The notes beneath the pieces are model-generated. The model did not search any database, had not been told where the DNA came from, and worked only from the letters and a program-made list of their open reading frames with translations. Source: Bacillus benzoevorans (lineage in GTDB: Bacteria; Bacillota; Bacilli; Bacillales; Cytobacillaceae). From it: 64,000 bases of DNA. Where the stretch lies: assembly GCF_014207535.1 (NCBI RefSeq), contig NZ_JACHGK010000008.1, forward strand, positions 134,593 to 198,592, written 5' to 3'. Positions 38,205 through 48,574 of this stretch are shown here, one piece after another; positions within the stretch are counted from its first letter, which is position 1, and the number at the start of each line of letters is the position of its first letter. The translations under genes and the position numbers were made by a program.

Positions 38205-38421
38205 ATTGCTGTGATGGAAAGGAGTACTTAGCTCCCTCTAGTAAAGCGAATTCGGGATAGTGTGAGCCGAATGTAGAGCGTTAAGGAAGGGCATTCCGGA
38301 GCAATACAAGTGTCATAAGGCACTACTTAAAAGCGGCCGGTAAAAGCACCGGCAAATAGGGTGGAACCGCGGGTAAAACTCTCGTCCCTATGCAGTCATG
38401 CATAGGAACGGGAGTTTTTTG
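38205..38421 (+). promoter_or_regulatory. Glycine T-box riboswitch
   Basis: Stem I is closed by ATTGCT (38205-38210) and AGCAAT (38300-38305) and contains the GATGGAAAGGAGTAC entry and a GGC glycine specifier at 38290-38292. The T-box sequence AGGGTGGAACCGCGGG is at 38358-38373. The terminator stem (38375-38394 with 38399-38418, then T6) is the alternative to the antiterminator. Uncharged tRNA-Gly binding allows glyQS transcription. Confidence 0.97.
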
Positions 38422-38453
38422 TTGCATTGAAAAAATTTTAAGGAGGTTTACCA

Positions 38454-39344
38454 ATGAATATTCAAAATATGATTTTAACGTTGCAAAAACATTGGTCGGA
38501 GCAAGGCTGTATTTTAATGCAGGCCTATGATACAGAAAAAGGTGCGGGAACGATGAGTCCATACACATTCCTGCGCGCTATCGGACCTGAGCCTTGGAAT
38601 GTGGCTTATGTTGAGCCGTCCCGCCGTCCTGCTGACGGTCGTTACGGAGAAAATCCAAATCGTCTGTATCAGCATCATCAATTTCAGGTTATTATGAAGC
38701 CATCGCCTGATAATATTCAAGAGCTTTATTTAGATTCTTTGAAGACTTTGGGAATTGACCCGCTGCAGCATGACATTCGCTTTGTAGAAGATAACTGGGA
38801 AAATCCTTCATTAGGTTGTGCCGGACTGGGCTGGGAAGTGTGGCTTGACGGAATGGAAATTACGCAATTTACCTATTTCCAACAGGTAGGAGGTCTTGAA
38901 TGTAAGCCTGTTTCTGTTGAAATCACTTACGGAATTGAACGTCTCGCCTCTTATATACAGGACAAGGAAAATGTTTTTGACCTTGAATGGACAGAGGGAT
39001 TCACGGTTCGCGATATATTCGGTCAGCCGGAATACGAGCATTCGAAATACACATTTGAAACATCTGATGTCGAGATGCTGTTTAATTTATTTAATATATA
39101 TGAAAAAGAAGCCCATCGGCAAATGGATGAAGGTCTTGTCCATCCCGCATATGATTATGTTTTAAAATGTTCTCATACCTTTAACCTGCTTGATGCAAGA
39201 GGTGCTATTTCAGTAACCGAAAGAACAGGCTATTTGGCCCGCTGCCGCAATTTGGCTCGTAAAGTTGCCAAGACTTTCTATGAGGAACGTGAAAAACTGG
39301 GCTTTCCTATTTTAATGGCAAAGGAGGAAAACAGCCGTGGCTAA
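38454..39344 (+). CDS. glyQ: Glycyl-tRNA synthetase alpha subunit
   Basis: 296 residues. The class II catalytic core of the alpha2-beta2 enzyme is recognisable from [29 protein letters not shown] and [16 protein letters not shown]. It activates glycine for tRNA-Gly. ATG follows AAGGAGG. It is controlled by the upstream T-box and overlaps glyS by eight bases. Confidence 0.97.
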   Translation: MNIQNMILTLQKHWSEQGCILMQAYDTEKGAGTMSPYTFLRAIGPEPWNVAYVEPSRRPADGRYGENPNRLYQHHQFQVIMKPSPDNIQELYLDSLKTLGIDPLQHDIRFVEDNWENPSLGCAGLGWEVWLDGMEITQFTYFQQVGGLECKPVSVEITYGIERLASYIQDKENVFDLEWTEGFTVRDIFGQPEYEHSKYTFETSDVEMLFNLFNIYEKEAHRQMDEGLVHPAYDYVLKCSHTFNLLDARGAISVTERTGYLARCRNLARKVAKTFYEEREKLGFPILMAKEENSRG

Positions 39345-41409
39345 GAAAGATATTTTATTAGAAATTGGCTTAGAAGAAATGCCGGCACGTGTTGTGACAG
39401 ACTCGATGAATCAGCTGGCTGAAAAGATGCGTAAATGGTTTGAAGAAAAGAAAATCGGCTATGAAAAGCTCCAGGCTTACTCAACACCGCGCCGTTTATC
39501 GATTCTTGTGACAAAGGTTGATGCCACGCAGGAAGATATTCATGAGGAAGCAAAAGGACCGGCGAAAAAAATCGCCTTGACTGATTCCGGTGAATGGACA
39601 AAGGCCGCAATCGGCTTTTCCCGCGGACAGGGAATGACTGTTGACGATATTTATTTTAAAGAAATCAGCGGTGTGGAATATGCCCATGTGAATAAGTTTA
39701 TCGAAGGACAAGAAACAAGCACACTGCTTCCGGAACTGCAGGAATTGATAAAATCTCTGACATTCCCAAAAAACATGCGCTGGGCCGATCAGGAACTTCG
39801 CTACATTAGACCCATTAAATGGTTAGTGGCTCTATATGGACAGGAAATCATTCCTTTCTCCATTACAAATGTCGAAACAAGCAATTGGAGCATGGGACAT
39901 CGTTTTCTGGGCGGTCGAGTAGAATTTACCAATCCGTCAGATTATGAAGAAGTATTGTTAAATGCGTTTGTGATTGCTGATCCGCAAAAAAGACAAGGGA
40001 TGATTCTTGAGCAAATTAAAGTCCTTGAGAACGAAAATGGATGGGTGATCCCAGTAGACCAAGATTTGTTAGAAGAGGTTAATAACCTGGTCGAATATCC
40101 GACAGCTCTGTTTGGAAAATTTTCCGAAGCGTTTTTAGATCTGCCTGCGGAAGTGTTAATTACTTCGATGAAGGAGCATCAGCGCTATTTTCCAGTGAAA
40201 GCTGGGGATGGGAAATTGCTTCCTTTCTTTGTCACAGTAAGAAATGGTAATCAAGAATATTTAGAAAATGTAGCCCGCGGAAATGAAAAGGTGCTGCACG
40301 CGCGTCTTTCAGATGCTGACTTCTTTTACCGTGAAGATCAAAAAGCAGAGATTGGTCAAGCCTTAGAAAAGCTGAAAAAGATCGTTTATCATGAAGAGAT
40401 CGGTACATTGGCGCAAAAAGTGACAAGGGTGCGCCGCTTGACGAATTGGCTGACCGGACAACTTCAATTTACTGAGGAGCAGCAAAAGAATGCTGACAGA
40501 GCAGCGGAAATCTGCAAATTTGATTTAGTATCCAATATGGTATATGAATTCCCTGAACTGCAAGGCTTTATGGGAGAAAAGTACGCTCTGCAAAAAGGAG
40601 AAAATGAGGCAGTAGCGAAGGCTGTGAACGAACATTATATGCCGCGCAATGCCGATGATGTTCCGCCTGCAAGTAGTGTGGGCGCTGCGCTTTCCATTGC
40701 TGAAAAAATCGATACGATTGCTTCCTTCTTTGCCATTGGGATGATTCCGAGCGGTTCACAGGACCCGTATGCATTAAGACGCCAGGCTACAGGAGTTGTA
40801 CAGACGCTTAACAGCAAGGGATGGGATATTACGCTGGAGGAAATCTTTGAACATGCCGTAAGCGAACTGAAAGCTGATGGCATCGGCACGGAAAAATTGG
40901 CAGAAGTTCCTGCTGAGTTGGCTGCTTTCTTCAAGCTTCGTCTAAAGCATCTGCTTCAGGAGGAAGGGATTCGTTATGATTTAATTGATGCTGTACTAGC
41001 TGGTGAAATTGGAAATACTGCGAAGCTCGTGGCAAAAGCTGCTGTGCTTGAAGCCACAAGAACGAATGCTGACTTTAAAGAAAATATAGAAGCATTGAGC
41101 AGGGTATTAAATATTTCCAGCAAGGCAGAGCAAGCTGGCGAAATTCAAGAATCCTTATTTGAAAATGAGTCTGAAAAGCATTTGTATGAGCAATATCTGG
41201 CTGTTAAAGCAGCGCTGAAAGATACAGCAGCGGAAGAAGATTATTTTGCTCTGCTTATTTCCTTGAAACCAGCGATCAACGAATATTTTGACCATACGAT
41301 GGTTATGGCGGATGATCTGGCGAAGAAACAAAATCGTTTAAATCAAATGGCGGCCATTGCGCAATTAATTAAGAAGTTTGCCAATGTAAATGAAATTATT
41401 GTGAAGTAG
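39337..41409 (+). CDS. glyS: Glycyl-tRNA synthetase beta subunit
   Basis: 690 residues, the normal length. The N-terminal [15 protein letters not shown] motif, the HD-like region, and the C-terminal anticodon-binding domain ([22 protein letters not shown]) are all present. It binds tRNA-Gly. Start GTG 39337 has AAAGGAGG inside glyQ. Confidence 0.97.
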   Translation: MAKKDILLEIGLEEMPARVVTDSMNQLAEKMRKWFEEKKIGYEKLQAYSTPRRLSILVTKVDATQEDIHEEAKGPAKKIALTDSGEWTKAAIGFSRGQGMTVDDIYFKEISGVEYAHVNKFIEGQETSTLLPELQELIKSLTFPKNMRWADQELRYIRPIKWLVALYGQEIIPFSITNVETSNWSMGHRFLGGRVEFTNPSDYEEVLLNAFVIADPQKRQGMILEQIKVLENENGWVIPVDQDLLEEVNNLVEYPTALFGKFSEAFLDLPAEVLITSMKEHQRYFPVKAGDGKLLPFFVTVRNGNQEYLENVARGNEKVLHARLSDADFFYREDQKAEIGQALEKLKKIVYHEEIGTLAQKVTRVRRLTNWLTGQLQFTEEQQKNADRAAEICKFDLVSNMVYEFPELQGFMGEKYALQKGENEAVAKAVNEHYMPRNADDVPPASSVGAALSIAEKIDTIASFFAIGMIPSGSQDPYALRRQATGVVQTLNSKGWDITLEEIFEHAVSELKADGIGTEKLAEVPAELAAFFKLRLKHLLQEEGIRYDLIDAVLAGEIGNTAKLVAKAAVLEATRTNADFKENIEALSRVLNISSKAEQAGEIQESLFENESEKHLYEQYLAVKAALKDTAAEEDYFALLISLKPAINEYFDHTMVMADDLAKKQNRLNQMAAIAQLIKKFANVNEIIVK

Positions 41410-41450
41410 CATAATGCTTGAAAAATAATGAACGGATCGTTAAGATAAAA

Positions 41451-41476
41451 AGAGCCTGACTTTCTGGGCTCTCTTT
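41451..41476 (+). terminator. Probable terminator after glyS
   Basis: AGAGCC (41451-41456) pairs with GGCTCT (41467-41472), with A-rich sequence before and CTTTT after. A short stem, so moderate confidence. Confidence 0.55.
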
Positions 41477-41589
41477 TGTCTGAGCTTAATCATCTCATGC
41501 CGGGTTCCATGGATTCTAAAAGGGGTATTCATGGGGAATGTAAAAGGTCTCTTATGTAGACTATCTTTTCATTTGTAAAATAAATAGTA

Positions 41590-41625
41590 TATAATAATTA
41601 CATAATAGTATAGCATTATTATGTA
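41590..41625 (+). promoter_or_regulatory. ccpN promoter -10 and palindromic operator candidate
   Basis: A TATAAT at 41590-41595 is followed by a perfect inverted repeat TACATAATA (41599-41607), nine bases, TATTATGTA (41617-41625). The palindrome would cover the transcription start, a normal place for a repressor site. The binding protein is not known; it does not clearly match the published CcpN site. Confidence 0.5.
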
Positions 41626-41641
41626 TTATCAGGCATGTTAG

Positions 41642-42277
41642 GTGGTGTTGACAATCGAACTGAATAAACGTCAAGAACAAATTTTGGAAATCGTAAAGGA
41701 AAATGGTCCGATAACAGGTGAACACATAGCTGACCGGTTGAGTTTGACGAGAGCAACACTGAGACCCGATCTTGCCATTTTAACAATGGCTGGTTTTTTG
41801 GATGCAAGACCTCGTGTGGGCTATTTTTATACAGGAAAAACTGGTGTACAACTGCTGACGGAAAACCTGCAAAAACTGCTTGTGAAGGATTATCAATCCA
41901 TTCCGGTTGTTGTCAGCGAGAATATTTCTGTTTATGATGCCATTGTGACAATGTTTTTAGAAGATGTGGGTACTCTATTCATAGTGGATCAATCTTCATT
42001 ACTCGTCGGTGTAGTATCACGCAAGGATTTATTGCGGGCGAGTATCGGCAAGCAGGAATTAAATGCATTGCCAGTCAATATTATTATGACCAGAATGCCG
42101 AATATTGCTATGTGCACCCGCGATGATTTACTAATTGATGTAGCAAAGAAATTGATTGAACGGCAGATTGACGCCATGCCTGTAGTGAAGGAGACCGATG
42201 CCGGTTTTGAGGTCATTGGCAGAGTGACAAAAACGAATATCGCCAAGGCATTGGTAGCACTTGCTGAGGATGCGTGA
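41642..42277 (+). CDS. ccpN: CcpN, catabolite repressor of gluconeogenic genes
   Basis: 211 residues. An N-terminal winged helix-turn-helix (LNKRQEQILEIVKENGPITGEHIADRLSLTRATLRPDLAIL) is followed by two CBS domains. In B. subtilis CcpN represses gapB and pckA on glucose. GTG 41642, GTG 41645 and TTG 41648 are all possible starts; no candidate has ideal spacing. Linked to ppsR (yqfL), as in B. subtilis. Confidence 0.93.
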   Translation: MVLTIELNKRQEQILEIVKENGPITGEHIADRLSLTRATLRPDLAILTMAGFLDARPRVGYFYTGKTGVQLLTENLQKLLVKDYQSIPVVVSENISVYDAIVTMFLEDVGTLFIVDQSSLLVGVVSRKDLLRASIGKQELNALPVNIIMTRMPNIAMCTRDDLLIDVAKKLIERQIDAMPVVKETDAGFEVIGRVTKTNIAKALVALAEDA

Positions 42278-42315
42278 TGTAAACACTCAATTAATGAAAT
42301 AAAGGGGGATGTTAT

Positions 42316-43137
42316 GTGGATGAACAAGTGCCTGTCATCTATGTTGTATCCGACTCAGTTGGAGAAACAGCTGAACTCGTCACAAAAGCGGCAATAAGCC
42401 AATTTTACGGCGAAGTGGTGAAAGTAAAACGATTTCCATTTGTAGAGGATATTAACAATGTAGATGAAGTGATTTCTCTTGCGAAGCATGATAGAGGAAT
42501 GATCGTCTATACTCTCGTGAAACCGGAAATTCGTGAGTATATGAAAGAGACCTCGGTAAGAGAAGGAATTATGGCATCTGATATTCTTGGTCCGCTTATC
42601 GAGCAAATCGAAATATTATGCGGTGAAAAACCATTGAATGAACCTGGCATCATGCATAAATTAGATGAAGAGTATTTCAATAAGGTTGAAGCGATAGAAT
42701 TTGCCGTGAAATATGATGATGGGCGTGATCCAAGAGGCATATTGAAGGCTGATTTAGTACTTGTCGGTGTATCCAGAACATCGAAAACGCCGCTTTCGCA
42801 ATATTTAGCTCATAAGAGGATAAAGGTGGCGAATGTGCCGATTGTTCCTGAGGTAGATCCTCCAGAAGAACTTTTTAAGATTGCACCAGACAAATGCTTT
42901 GGTCTAAAAATCAGTCCCGAAAAGTTAAATAATATTAGGCGGGAACGTTTAAAAACTTTGGGTCTTAGTGATAGTGCGACATATGCAAAAATGGAGCGGA
43001 TTCAAGAAGAGCTTGATTACTTTGAAAAGGTTATTGAAAAAATTGGCTGCCCGATTATAGATGTGACAAACAAGGCGGTTGAAGAAACAGCCAATATTAT
43101 TTTTGATACGCATCAAAAAAATATAGAATTAAAATAG
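42316..43137 (+). CDS. yqfL: PPDK/PEP synthase regulatory protein (DUF299)
   Basis: 273 residues. The family phosphorylates and dephosphorylates a threonine in pyruvate, phosphate dikinase. The [19 protein letters not shown] start and the P-loop-like [11 protein letters not shown] motif (about 151-161) are visible. In B. subtilis the orthologue YqfL is linked to CcpN function. GTG 42316 has AAAGGGGG seven bases upstream. Whether a PPDK substrate exists cannot be seen here. Confidence 0.92.
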   Translation: MDEQVPVIYVVSDSVGETAELVTKAAISQFYGEVVKVKRFPFVEDINNVDEVISLAKHDRGMIVYTLVKPEIREYMKETSVREGIMASDILGPLIEQIEILCGEKPLNEPGIMHKLDEEYFNKVEAIEFAVKYDDGRDPRGILKADLVLVGVSRTSKTPLSQYLAHKRIKVANVPIVPEVDPPEELFKIAPDKCFGLKISPEKLNNIRRERLKTLGLSDSATYAKMERIQEELDYFEKVIEKIGCPIIDVTNKAVEETANIIFDTHQKNIELK

Positions 43138-43161
43138 CACATCAAGGCAATGTGCTATTTT
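43131..43161 (+). terminator. Terminator overlapping the yqfL stop
   Basis: A perfect 11-bp stem AAAATAGCACA (43131-43141) with TGTGCTATTTT (43151-43161), followed by a T-rich stretch. The yqfL TAG lies in the left arm. Confidence 0.85.
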
Positions 43162-43596
43162 AATTGTTTGTTTTTAAACGCAAGTGTATTACATATATTA
43201 AAGAGGTTCATTCAAAATAGTTGAATTTTATTCATAAAAAACTCAGTAATTACATCATTTTTTATAAAAAAACTAATGCAAATATCAGATTTATATACTA
43301 TAATAAAAAATTGTGATAAAAATGCTTCAGAATAGGTTTAGACTTTCCATTCGGGGAATAAACTATTTATTGTGAGAAGTCAAGAAGGCTGATGAAAAAA
43401 AATTCGACATTTCTTCATCAGAAAAGTTACTCAGCGAAAGAAGGAATATGCGGAGTGATGTAGAATTATTAGTACAATAGGGAATTCAGTCAGGATTAGG
43501 CAAAATTTACGCAAGATTTGTCGAAAATCTTAACGAATTTTGAAGGAAATTAGACTTTTTTAGCGAATACCTCATAAAAGGAATGGAGGTGTTCCT
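43162..43596 (+). other. Long AT-rich control region before dnaG
   Basis: About 435 bases without a supported gene. It holds a CTGATGAA/TTCATCAG inverted repeat (43391-43398 with 43415-43422), a sigma-H-type promoter (43440-43468), a TACAAT near 43473 and the dnaG ribosome site. B. subtilis has yqxD between yqfL and dnaG; no yqxD-like frame is present here. Confidence 0.6.
43440..43468 (+). promoter_or_regulatory. Candidate sigma-H promoter of dnaG-rpoD
   Basis: GAAGGAATA, an 11-base spacer and GTAGAATTA fit the sigma-H patterns RnAGGAwWW and RnnGAATww. In B. subtilis the rpoD operon also has a sigma-H promoter used early in sporulation. Confidence 0.55.
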
Positions 43597-45390
43597 TTGT
43601 TAAAACGGATTTCCGAAGACAAGTTAAACGAAATCAGGCAGGCTTCGGATATTGTTGATGTCATTAGCGATTATGTGCAGCTGAAAAAACAAGGACGTAA
43701 TTATTTCGGTCTCTGTCCGTTCCATGGCGAAAACACTCCATCTTTTTCCGTTTCTTCAGATAAACAAATATACCATTGCTTTGGCTGCGGTGCAGGAGGA
43801 AATGTCTTTTCCTTCTTAATGGAAATAGAAGGTTATTCTTTTCAGGAAGCGGCCATTAAGCTTGCTGACAGAGCCAATATGGATCTGGGTGTGGAACTTG
43901 CCCCATCAGGACAAAGCCAGCAATCGATTGCTCCTCAGTTCCAGCAAATGATCGAAGCACATAATCTGTTAAGTAAATTTTATCATCATTTGTTAGTAAA
44001 CACAAAAGAGGGTCAGCATGCATTAGAGTATTTACAGAAAAGAGGATTCACTTCCGCATCGATTGATAAGTTTCACATTGGCTATGCATTGGACTCATGG
44101 GATTTTGTTTATAAATTTTTAACGAAGAAAGATTTCCAGCCAAGCCTGATAGAGCAGGCAGGACTTATTATCCGGCGTGAACAGGATGGAAGTTATTTTG
44201 ATCGCTTCCGTGATCGGATTATGTTTCCTATCATGGACCAAAATGGCAATACGATTGCTTTTTCAGGAAGAACCTTGGGGGCGGGAGAGCCCAAATATTT
44301 AAATAGTCCTGAAACAGCTATCTTTAATAAAAGTAAAGTGTTATACAATTATCATCAAGCAAGACCGGCGATCCGCAAACTACAGCAGGCTGTATTATTT
44401 GAAGGATTCGCTGATGTCATCGCTGCTGATCGCTCAGGTGTTGAAAACGGCATTGCTACGATGGGAACATCCCTAACAGAAGAGCATGTTTCAATTTTGA
44501 AGAAAAATGTTCAATCGATAACGATCTGTTACGATTCAGATTCTGCCGGTATTGAAGCTGCATTTAGGGCAGGAAAAATGCTGCATGAATCGAGGTGTCA
44601 AGTTAAAGTTGCCATGATGCCAAATGGGATGGATCCTGATGAATATGTAAAGGAATTCGGGGAGGAGAAATTCCGTACTGATATCATTCAGGGCAGTATG
44701 ACCCTGATGAGCTTCAAGCTGCTTTATTATCGTAAAGGGAAAAATATGCAAAATGAAGGAGATCGATTACGATATATCGAACAGATATTGTTAGAAATCA
44801 GTCGCCTTGATATGGCTGTTGAAAGAGATATGTACTTACGACAGCTGGCAGATGAATTTCAACTTTCATTAGAAGCATTAAAAGAACAGGAAAAACAATA
44901 CTCCAGGAAGCAAAATCAGAAACAGCCGCCAAGACCACCCGTTATGCATAAGCAGACAGTTCGTATTAAGCCTGCTTATCAGAATGCGGAACGGCTGCTG
45001 ATTGCCCATATGCTTCGTGATGTTGATTTGACTTATAAAGTTCAAGAGCTTATGAGGGGAAATTCCTTTAATATTGATGTGCATCAGGCAATCATAACTT
45101 ATTTATACGCCTTTTATGAAAGTGGTCATGAACCAAATGTCAGTGCATTTCTTAGTTTCATCGATGATGTAAAGCTGCGGAGAATCTTGGTTGAGATTGA
45201 AATGATCTCCGTGGAAGAAGATATTTCTGAGCAGGAATTACTCGATTATATAAATCAGGTGTTGAAACATCAAAAGATGTTAAAGATAAAAGAAAAAGAA
45301 ACGGAATTAAAGGATGCTGAACGCCATCATGATTTTAACCGGGCTAAAGCGCTTTTAACAGAAATAATACAATTACGCAAAACATTATAA
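43597..45390 (+). CDS. dnaG: DNA primase DnaG
   Basis: 597 residues. An N-terminal CHC2 zinc finger (CPFHGENTPSF...YHCFGCGAGG, about 41-66) precedes a Toprim catalytic domain (LFEGFADVIAADRSG, CYDSDSAG) and a C-terminal DnaB-binding helical domain. It makes RNA primers for replication. Start TTG 43597 has GGAGGTG upstream. It forms the classic dnaG-rpoD pair. Confidence 0.97.
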   Translation: MLKRISEDKLNEIRQASDIVDVISDYVQLKKQGRNYFGLCPFHGENTPSFSVSSDKQIYHCFGCGAGGNVFSFLMEIEGYSFQEAAIKLADRANMDLGVELAPSGQSQQSIAPQFQQMIEAHNLLSKFYHHLLVNTKEGQHALEYLQKRGFTSASIDKFHIGYALDSWDFVYKFLTKKDFQPSLIEQAGLIIRREQDGSYFDRFRDRIMFPIMDQNGNTIAFSGRTLGAGEPKYLNSPETAIFNKSKVLYNYHQARPAIRKLQQAVLFEGFADVIAADRSGVENGIATMGTSLTEEHVSILKKNVQSITICYDSDSAGIEAAFRAGKMLHESRCQVKVAMMPNGMDPDEYVKEFGEEKFRTDIIQGSMTLMSFKLLYYRKGKNMQNEGDRLRYIEQILLEISRLDMAVERDMYLRQLADEFQLSLEALKEQEKQYSRKQNQKQPPRPPVMHKQTVRIKPAYQNAERLLIAHMLRDVDLTYKVQELMRGNSFNIDVHQAIITYLYAFYESGHEPNVSAFLSFIDDVKLRRILVEIEMISVEEDISEQELLDYINQVLKHQKMLKIKEKETELKDAERHHDFNRAKALLTEIIQLRKTL

Positions 45391-45425
45391 ATGTTTTTCT
45401 TTGATTTCTGGAAGGAGGGGGACAA

Positions 45426-46550
45426 ATGGCTGAAAAGTCGGCTCATTCAAAAGAGGTTGAATCAGAATTGACCCTGGAACAAGTGAAAGAACAATTAACA
45501 CAGCTGGGAAAGAAGACAGGTGTCTTAGCCTATGATGATATTGCAGAAAAATTAGCATCATTTGAGCTCGATTCCCACCAAATGGACGAATTTTATGAAT
45601 TTCTTGGTGATCACGGAGTTGAGCTTGTAGGAGAGCAAGAGGAATCTGATCCGAATGTGAAAGAGTTAGCTAAAAACGAAGAAGAATTTGATTTAAATGA
45701 TTTAAGTGTCCCTCCAGGGGTGAAAATTAATGACCCTGTACGGATGTATTTAAAAGAAATTGGCCGTGTCGATTTATTATCCGCTGAAGAGGAGATCAAT
45801 CTGGCGCATCGTATTGAACAAGGGGATGAAGAAGCGAAAAAGCGTCTCGCTGAAGCAAACCTTCGTTTAGTTGTCAGTATTGCCAAACGATATGTCGGTC
45901 GAGGTATGCTATTCCTCGATTTGATCCAAGAAGGAAATATGGGTTTAATCAAAGCAGTAGAAAAGTTTGATTACCAAAAGGGATTTAAATTCAGTACGTA
46001 TGCAACATGGTGGATCCGCCAGGCCATTACTCGTGCCATTGCTGACCAGGCAAGAACGATCCGTATCCCGGTGCATATGGTTGAGACCATTAATAAATTA
46101 ATCCGTGTGCAGCGTCAATTGCTCCAGGACTTAGGGCGCGAACCGACTCCGGAAGAAATTGGAGAAGATATGGATTTATCACCGGATAAAGTTCGTGAAA
46201 TCTTAAAAATCGCGCAGGAGCCAGTATCACTTGAAACACCGATTGGTGAGGAAGATGATTCACATCTTGGCGATTTCATTGAGGACCAGGATGCAACATC
46301 ACCATCTGAGCATGCTGCCTATGAGCTGTTAAAAGAACAGCTTGAGGATGTATTGGATACTTTGACAGATCGGGAAGAAAATGTATTGCGTCTCCGTTTC
46401 GGTCTTGACGATGGCCGGACACGTACACTGGAAGAAGTAGGAAAGGTTTTCGGTGTAACACGTGAACGTATTCGTCAAATTGAAGCAAAAGCATTAAGAA
46501 AGCTGAGACACCCAAGCAGAAGCAAAAGGTTGAAAGACTTTTTAGAATAG
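45426..46550 (+). CDS. rpoD: Major sigma factor RpoD (sigma-A)
   Basis: 374 residues. A short region 1.1 leads to regions 1.2-2 ([40 protein letters not shown], then [16 protein letters not shown]), region 3, and region 4.2 with the helix-turn-helix [20 protein letters not shown]. It directs housekeeping transcription and recognises the TTGACA/TATAAT promoters seen in this window. ATG follows GGAGGGGG. Confidence 0.98.
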   Translation: MAEKSAHSKEVESELTLEQVKEQLTQLGKKTGVLAYDDIAEKLASFELDSHQMDEFYEFLGDHGVELVGEQEESDPNVKELAKNEEEFDLNDLSVPPGVKINDPVRMYLKEIGRVDLLSAEEEINLAHRIEQGDEEAKKRLAEANLRLVVSIAKRYVGRGMLFLDLIQEGNMGLIKAVEKFDYQKGFKFSTYATWWIRQAITRAIADQARTIRIPVHMVETINKLIRVQRQLLQDLGREPTPEEIGEDMDLSPDKVREILKIAQEPVSLETPIGEEDDSHLGDFIEDQDATSPSEHAAYELLKEQLEDVLDTLTDREENVLRLRFGLDDGRTRTLEEVGKVFGVTRERIRQIEAKALRKLRHPSRSKRLKDFLE

Positions 46551-46558
46551 TATTGCTT

Positions 46559-46601
46559 AAAAATAGTTTACTTCTTATGATAGAGGTGAACTATTTTTTT
46601 T
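46559..46601 (+). terminator. Terminator after rpoD
   Basis: A 13-bp stem (46559-46571 with 46586-46598; one G-U pair) with A5 and T8 flanks. Confidence 0.85.
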
Positions 46602-46627
46602 ACATTTTAGGAAGTGATGACTTACTG

Positions 46628-47155
46628 ATGGATGAGACTCGAAAACAAATTATTATTAAAGAAATTGATTACTGGAAGGAACATCATTTGCTGCCGGAAC
46701 AATACTGCAATTTTTTATTGGCCCTTTACACAGAAGGGAATGGGATTAAGAATAAGAGAAATAAGTTGAGTAAAAACAAAAAACAGCTGCTATGGCTCCT
46801 TGTTGTTCCTGTTTTCATATTTTTTCTATATTTTACTGAATTATCTCTCATTTTGCAAATCGCTATTTCCATTATTTTTCTATTCATTGGTACTTATTTA
46901 ACCATTTATTTTACAAAACAAGGCTTTTTCTATCAGATTCCGCTTATTCTTACGGCAATATTTGTATTACTTATGTCGGTGGAAGTAGTACAAAAGCTCT
47001 TTTCTAATCATATTTTCAGTCTTTATGGAATTTTATTGTGCAATTGTTTTATTTGGCTGTTTAGCGGAATTAAGTTGAAGTTGGTTTATTTTACTATTTC
47101 CGGAATCCTGGGAATGATCCTGCTGCTGTTCTTTTTTCTGAGCCATGTGATATAA
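46628..47155 (+). CDS. Conserved membrane protein downstream of rpoD
   Basis: 175 residues from ATG 46628. A soluble N-terminal segment (MDETRKQIIIKEIDYWKEHHLLPEQYCNFLLALYTEGN) is followed by a basic stretch and about five membrane helices (from about residue 55 to the end). The EIxYWKxxxLLPxxYCxFLLxLY segment looks conserved and may be a small interaction motif. AGGAAG lies 12 bases upstream, a long spacing. No function is recognised. It begins just after the rpoD terminator. Confidence 0.75.
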   Translation: MDETRKQIIIKEIDYWKEHHLLPEQYCNFLLALYTEGNGIKNKRNKLSKNKKQLLWLLVVPVFIFFLYFTELSLILQIAISIIFLFIGTYLTIYFTKQGFFYQIPLILTAIFVLLMSVEVVQKLFSNHIFSLYGILLCNCFIWLFSGIKLKLVYFTISGILGMILLLFFFLSHVI

Positions 47156-47233
47156 AGGGATAGAGGTATTTTTTTCGGAAAAACTAAGGATAAGGTCGTA
47201 GTATTCATTATATTGGTGAATTTATGTCTATTT

Positions 47234-47259
47234 TGCAAACTCATGTGACAAAGTTTGCA
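47234..47259. promoter_or_regulatory. Inverted repeat upstream of cccA
   Basis: TGCAAACT (47234-47241), ten bases, AGTTTGCA (47252-47259): a perfect 8-bp palindrome without a U-tract, about 95 bases before the cccA start. It could be an operator; the protein is unknown. Confidence 0.45.
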
Positions 47260-47353
47260 TTAGGTCTTTTCCTATGATCATTTTTCAAGTAAAATAGAAG
47301 TTGTTTAAATACGTTATTTATTCAAAATGTTGTACATAAGGGAGGGTAATGTT

Positions 47354-47728
47354 ATGAAACGCAATCCGATTATGCCATTTGTGGTTATTATGGTGGTTGG
47401 AGTTTTAGCCATGTTTCTTTTTTCATTCAAAGGTATTGGCGATTCAAAACAGTTAGCTGATGAAATAGCAAACGGAGGCAAACAAGAAGCACCGACTGAA
47501 CAAGTTGCTTCAAATCCTGAGGATATTTATAAGCAAAGCTGTCTTGCTTGTCATGGAGACCAATATCAAGGCGCAGTTGGACCTGCATTAAAAGGTGTTG
47601 GTGACAGAAGAACGAAGGAAGAAATTCAGGATATTATTTCGACTGGAACAAATAACGTCGCTATGCCTAAAGGTTTAGTTCCTGCGGATAAAGCCGGCGA
47701 AGTTGCAGAGTGGTTAATGGGTCTTTAA
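47354..47728 (+). CDS. cccA: Membrane-anchored cytochrome c550
   Basis: 124 residues. An N-terminal membrane anchor (about 7-24) is followed by an acidic linker and a small class I cytochrome c domain. The heme-binding CLACH (C63, C66, H67) and the sixth-ligand methionine M104 in NNVAMPKG are both present. It carries electrons outside the membrane. ATG 47354 has GGGAGGG upstream; the earlier in-frame start lies before that site. Confidence 0.95.
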   Translation: MKRNPIMPFVVIMVVGVLAMFLFSFKGIGDSKQLADEIANGGKQEAPTEQVASNPEDIYKQSCLACHGDQYQGAVGPALKGVGDRRTKEEIQDIISTGTNNVAMPKGLVPADKAGEVAEWLMGL

Positions 47729-47781
47729 TCCAAATTTGTTGTATCGATAAAAGAAAACGGATACACAAGCAGTAAAAAAGG

Positions 47782-47813
47782 AAGTCCTTTGCATATGCAG
47801 AGGACTTTTCTTA
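47782..47813 (+). terminator. Terminator after cccA
   Basis: AAGTCCTTTGCA pairs with TGCAGAGGACTT (12 positions, one G-U) and is followed by TTCTTAT. Confidence 0.75.
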
Positions 47814-47863
47814 TACTTATAGAGAATGAAAATCTATATATTTGAAGGTTAAGTGGTGAAGGA

Positions 47864-48574
47864 ATGAATAGTGAAAAATTATCGCTGCGGCTGGAAATCG
47901 TCGCTAAATACATACCGAGTGGTGCCCGTCTAGCTGATATCGGCTCTGACCATGCTTATTTGCCATGCCATGTGGTGCAAAAAGGAGTGGTTCCATTTGC
48001 TATTGCCGGGGAGGTGGCAGAAGGGCCATTTCAATCGGCTACAGGTCAGGTGGAAGCAAAAGCGCTGGCGGAAAAAATCTCTGTCCGCAAAGGGGACGGC
48101 TTAGAGGTAATCGAGCCGGGAGAAGTTGATTGTATCACGATTGCCGGAATGGGAGGCGCTTTAATCGCAAGTATTTTAGAAGCGGGGAAGGGAAAACTCG
48201 AGAGTGTAAAACGTCTCATCCTGCAGCCAAATATCAGCGCTTTTTCCATTCGCACGTGGCTCCTTGAAAACAAGTGGGGATTAACGGGTGAAGAGATAGT
48301 GGAAGAGGACGGTAAAATATATGAAATACTGGTTGCGGAACAAACGGATACCCATGCTGCTTATGGAGATGAACTTGAGAAAGGATTGTTATTCGGTCCG
48401 TTTTTACTGAAAGAAAAGAATCCGGTATTTCAGAAAAAGTGGCATGGCGAAAAAGAAAACTGGCTGAAAATTGTGCGGAATTTAGAGCATGCTTCTGCAA
48501 CCGATGAGAATAACCGGAAAAAACAGGAACTGTTACGGAAAGTTCAGCTCGCAGAGGAGGTACTGGGTCAGTGA
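47864..48574 (+). CDS. trmK: tRNA m1A22 methyltransferase TrmK
   Basis: 236 residues. A class I methyltransferase with the conserved ADIGSDHAYLPCHVV SAM motif (about 24-38) and the IAGMGG motif near 93, plus a C-terminal coiled-coil region. It methylates A22 of tRNA. Known as YqfN. ATG follows a weak AAGTGGTGAAGGA site. Coupled to yqfO by overlapping stop and start (GTGA). Confidence 0.93.
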   Translation: MNSEKLSLRLEIVAKYIPSGARLADIGSDHAYLPCHVVQKGVVPFAIAGEVAEGPFQSATGQVEAKALAEKISVRKGDGLEVIEPGEVDCITIAGMGGALIASILEAGKGKLESVKRLILQPNISAFSIRTWLLENKWGLTGEEIVEEDGKIYEILVAEQTDTHAAYGDELEKGLLFGPFLLKEKNPVFQKKWHGEKENWLKIVRNLEHASATDENNRKKQELLRKVQLAEEVLGQ

